From JABCPO02 sp052174015 (GTDB lineage Bacteria; Bacillota; Clostridia; TANB77; CAG-508), in NCBI GenBank assembly GCA_052174015.1, contig JBQMXM010000011.1:1-28403 (forward strand): DNA of 28,403 nucleotides. Reading direction: 5' to 3'. Each line of letters starts with the position of its first letter. The stretch's first letter is position 1. The translations under genes and the position numbers were made by a program. This document shows positions 26,215-28,403 of this stretch, piece after piece. The notes under the pieces were generated by a model. It was not told the DNA's origin, searched no databases, and worked only from the letters and a program-made list of their open reading frames with translations.

Positions 26215-28403
26215 TTATTTAAGTTTTATTTTATTACTATATTTTCTAAATCTATTTAAGATTATAATTGTAATTCCTAAACTAATTATTACTGAAAATA
26301 GTATAATTATTGTATTTTTATATCTAGATTTATCTAAGATTAACATATTATGGCTCATATCATCTTCTGTTGCAATATTATTATTTGCTGTTGAATCTGC
26401 ATCTACTCCACCATTATATTCTGCAGAAAGTATTTCAAATTTTTCTTCTACATTTCCATCATTTTTAAAATCTTCATTTGTATATATTGTTTTAAATTGA
26501 ATTGTTTTTGTATTTTCAGGTTTTATTATTTGTTCTTTTTCAGGTATTTTTGTTTGAATTATATCATTTGATATACTCCAATTTTTATCATATATTTTTT
26601 CTGATTCGCGTTTACTTTTTTTAATGCTTACAATTTTTGATTCTTTTGTTCCTTCATTAATTATATTAACATCATATGTTACAAGTAATGCTTCGTTTTC
26701 TTTTAATCCATTTTTAAAAATTGATACTACTTCATCATTGATTATATTATTTATAGTATATTCTTTTTTTACTTTTGGATTTTCTGAATATATATCATTT
26801 TTATCTATTAATTTAATTTTGGCTATTTTAGATTTTAAACTTAAATCATATTCACTTTTCTTTTTTAATCCTAAATCTGTTCCTGTTTTGCTTTGGAAAT
26901 TAATATTAATTCCATCACTTACTGCAATTGTTTTTTCTTCTGCTCCATTAGTTATTTTTGAAGAAATAGCTCCAGAAACATTGTTTTCTAAATTATTTTT
27001 CTTATATATTGTAGTGTCATATTTTTCTGATTCATATTCAAATATAACTGAATAATTTCCATTTGGTATTTTTTCAAACTTATATTGTCCGTTTTTATCT
27101 GTTTCTGTTGTACTAATTATTCTTTTTTTGTCATTATCTAAAAGTTTTACTGTAATATATGGTAATAATTTTTCTGTATTTTCATATATTCCATTCTTAT
27201 TAGTATCTATCCAGGCTTTACCACCAATTTCAAAATCTCTAATTATCTTTGTATCTTTATCTATAGTGTCTTCAATTGATAAATCTCTTAATTCACTCTT
27301 TGATAAATTCACTTCTCCTTTTAAAACTTTTTGTTGTAATGCTCTACTTTCTGCACCTTTTTCTATTATTTGAGTAACTTCATTTGTTTTAGCTAACAAT
27401 TTTGAATTTATGTCTAATAATTCTGCAAATATTTTTATAGTGCTTTTTGATACTCCTATATTTTTAGGTATTAATACTCTGATTTCAATTTTATATCTAC
27501 TAGCTCTTTCTAAATCAAAAGTTTCTTCAAATCCATCATATTTTATATATCCTGTATCATATTCTTTATATTTTTGATTATTTTTATACATTTTTATATT
27601 TGTAATTCCTACATTTTTTGGTACCACAAATTTAAACTTATTGTATCTTAATTCTTGTGAACCAAAATTTGTAATATCATATGTATATACAATCTCTTCA
27701 TCTTCTTGTATATATGTAGAAGAATTTGAAACTGTTTGTTTCATATCTATTATTGGCTTTGTAATGAAACCTTTTTCATCTTTAGTTGCTAAAAGTTTTT
27801 CTTTGTTATCCTTATCTTCTACTAACTTCATACTTATAATATATGGGTCATGTGGAACTTTTTTATCTAATTTTTGTGTTTCTATTTCTAGTATTAAACC
27901 TTTAGTTGTATATTTTTGAACTAATGGTATAATTACTTCAGCATTATTACTATTAAATTCTTTTATAATATCTTCTTTATTATCAAATTGATTAGTAAGT
28001 TGTTTACCAATCATACTATTTAAATTATCTAGTGTTCTTTTAAATTCTGATGTTTGATTTTTATCTTGATTATTTTTATCTTTTTTATTTGAATTACTTG
28101 TTGTTACTCCCTCTAATGTTGGTGCCTTTTTTATAGTTATTTTCTTTATTTTAACATTATTTGTTGTATCAAATTTTAATTTCAAATCTCTGTAATCATT
28201 GTTGTTTAAGTTTTCTAAGTCTACATAATAATGTGATTTTTCTTTTTCACCTATTTTATCATATGTTTCATCTTCAAATTTAGAAACTAATATATTAAAT
28301 AATTTCTTTTCAATAGCAACCTTTTTACCTACTATTTCATTTATCTTACCTATTTGGTCTGCTTTTGTTCTTATCTTTAATTCTAATTCTTTATTTGTAT
28401 ACC
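26215..28403 (-). CDS. surface protein with SdrD-like domain, 5' end beyond window
   Basis: Partial: the frame stays open from the stop at 26215 to the right edge, about 729 codons, and the TTG at 28185 has no ribosome site, so the true start lies outside. The visible part contains an SdrD/Cna-B-type domain (about 26960-27240, starting FEIGGKAWIDTNKNG and including TDKNGQYKFEKIPNGNYSV), flanked by beta-rich regions that resemble DUF11/Cna-type modules. The C-terminus has one membrane segment (NTIIILFSVIISLGITIII) and a basic tail, but no LPXTG-like motif before it, so it appears membrane-anchored. It is 27 bases upstream of the giant gene and probably co-transcribed, suggesting the two proteins act together on the surface. 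Confidence 0.85.
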   Translation of the reverse strand, partial: YTNKELELKIRTKADQIGKINEIVGKKVAIEKKLFNILVSKFEDETYDKIGEKEKSHYYVDLENLNNNDYRDLKLKFDTTNNVKIKKITIKKAPTLEGVTTSNSNKKDKNNQDKNQTSEFKRTLDNLNSMIGKQLTNQFDNKEDIIKEFNSNNAEVIIPLVQKYTTKGLILEIETQKLDKKVPHDPYIISMKLVEDKDNKEKLLATKDEKGFITKPIIDMKQTVSNSSTYIQEDEEIVYTYDITNFGSQELRYNKFKFVVPKNVGITNIKMYKNNQKYKEYDTGYIKYDGFEETFDLERASRYKIEIRVLIPKNIGVSKSTIKIFAELLDINSKLLAKTNEVTQIIEKGAESRALQQKVLKGEVNLSKSELRDLSIEDTIDKDTKIIRDFEIGGKAWIDTNKNGIYENTEKLLPYITVKLLDNDKKRIISTTETDKNGQYKFEKIPNGNYSVIFEYESEKYDTTIYKKNNLENNVSGAISSKITNGAEEKTIAVSDGININFQSKTGTDLGLKKKSEYDLSLKSKIAKIKLIDKNDIYSENPKVKKEYTINNIINDEVVSIFKNGLKENEALLVTYDVNIINEGTKESKIVSIKKSKRESEKIYDKNWSISNDIIQTKIPEKEQIIKPENTKTIQFKTIYTNEDFKNDGNVEEKFEILSAEYNGGVDADSTANNNIATEDDMSHNMLILDKSRYKNTIIILFSVIISLGITIIILNRFRKYSNKIKLK

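Noticed and set aside
26215..26350. LPXTG-type sorting signal in the upstream surface protein
   Set aside because: No LPXTG, SPXTG or PPXTG motif precedes the C-terminal hydrophobic segment; it reads as a plain membrane anchor.
19300..26500. Several plus-strand open frames of 66-212 codons inside the surface-protein genes
   Set aside because: They run antisense to clear coding sequence, lack ribosome sites and have low-complexity Ser/Phe/Leu-rich products typical of shadows in A+T-rich DNA.
28183..28185. TTG as the start codon of a complete 656-residue protein
   Set aside because: No ribosome site precedes it and the frame continues open, with normal coding character, to the edge at 28403, so the gene is truncated by the window.

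Overview
The window is very A+T-rich DNA from a low-GC Gram-positive bacterium, most likely a Clostridia-type Firmicute. The evidence is strong AAGGAG-type ribosome sites, sigma-A-like promoters, many TTG/GTG starts, intrinsic terminators, a CDP-glycerol (teichoic-acid-type) transferase, and a giant wall protein ending in an SPPTG motif close to the (S/P)PXTG sorting signal known from Clostridioides difficile. TGA is not used as a sense codon in the genes read. The species cannot be named from this sequence.

Left edge (1-1365): an orphan 191-residue protein on the plus strand, then rpsT (ribosomal protein S20) on the minus strand with its own near-perfect promoter and terminator. From 1368 to 16616 nearly everything is on the minus strand and concerns an envelope polysaccharide. 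Read in the direction of transcription, the main operon is: initiating sugar-phosphate transferase (16616), CDP-glycerol transferase-like protein, Stealth-type sugar-phosphate transferase, Wzy-like polymerase, Wzx-like flippase, an ATP-grasp ligase and an NrnA-like DHH phosphoesterase (ending 7717). Several junctions are only 15 nt or overlapping. A second minus-strand unit follows: a class V aminotransferase and a LicC/PntC-type cytidylyltransferase. A third follows that: a long PIG-L deacetylase and an HD-domain protein. Together they suggest a lipid-linked, Wzy-polymerised glycan decorated through phosphodiester, amino or phosphonate-like groups and trimmed by de-N-acetylation.

A close paralog of the aminotransferase (6553-7638) interrupts this block on the plus strand. 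It has less A/T-biased codons, a consensus promoter, a 21-bp palindrome at the expected transcription start, and a nested leader hairpin. It looks separately regulated and may have been acquired.

From 16617 to 18736 there is a GT28/UgtP-like glycosyltransferase gene with non-coding DNA on both sides. Each side holds one copy of a conserved, structured repeat that I do not recognise. Each copy lies just upstream of a minus-strand promoter. This pair is the best candidate here for an undescribed element (small RNA, attenuator or mobile repeat). The terminator of the glycosyltransferase gene carries two perfect DnaA-box sequences in its arms.

Right part (18737-28403): a small orphan protein on the plus strand, then a minus-strand pair of surface-protein genes. 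One is a 2,357-residue SdrD/Cna-B-type wall protein. Upstream of it is a related membrane-anchored protein whose 5' end runs off the window.
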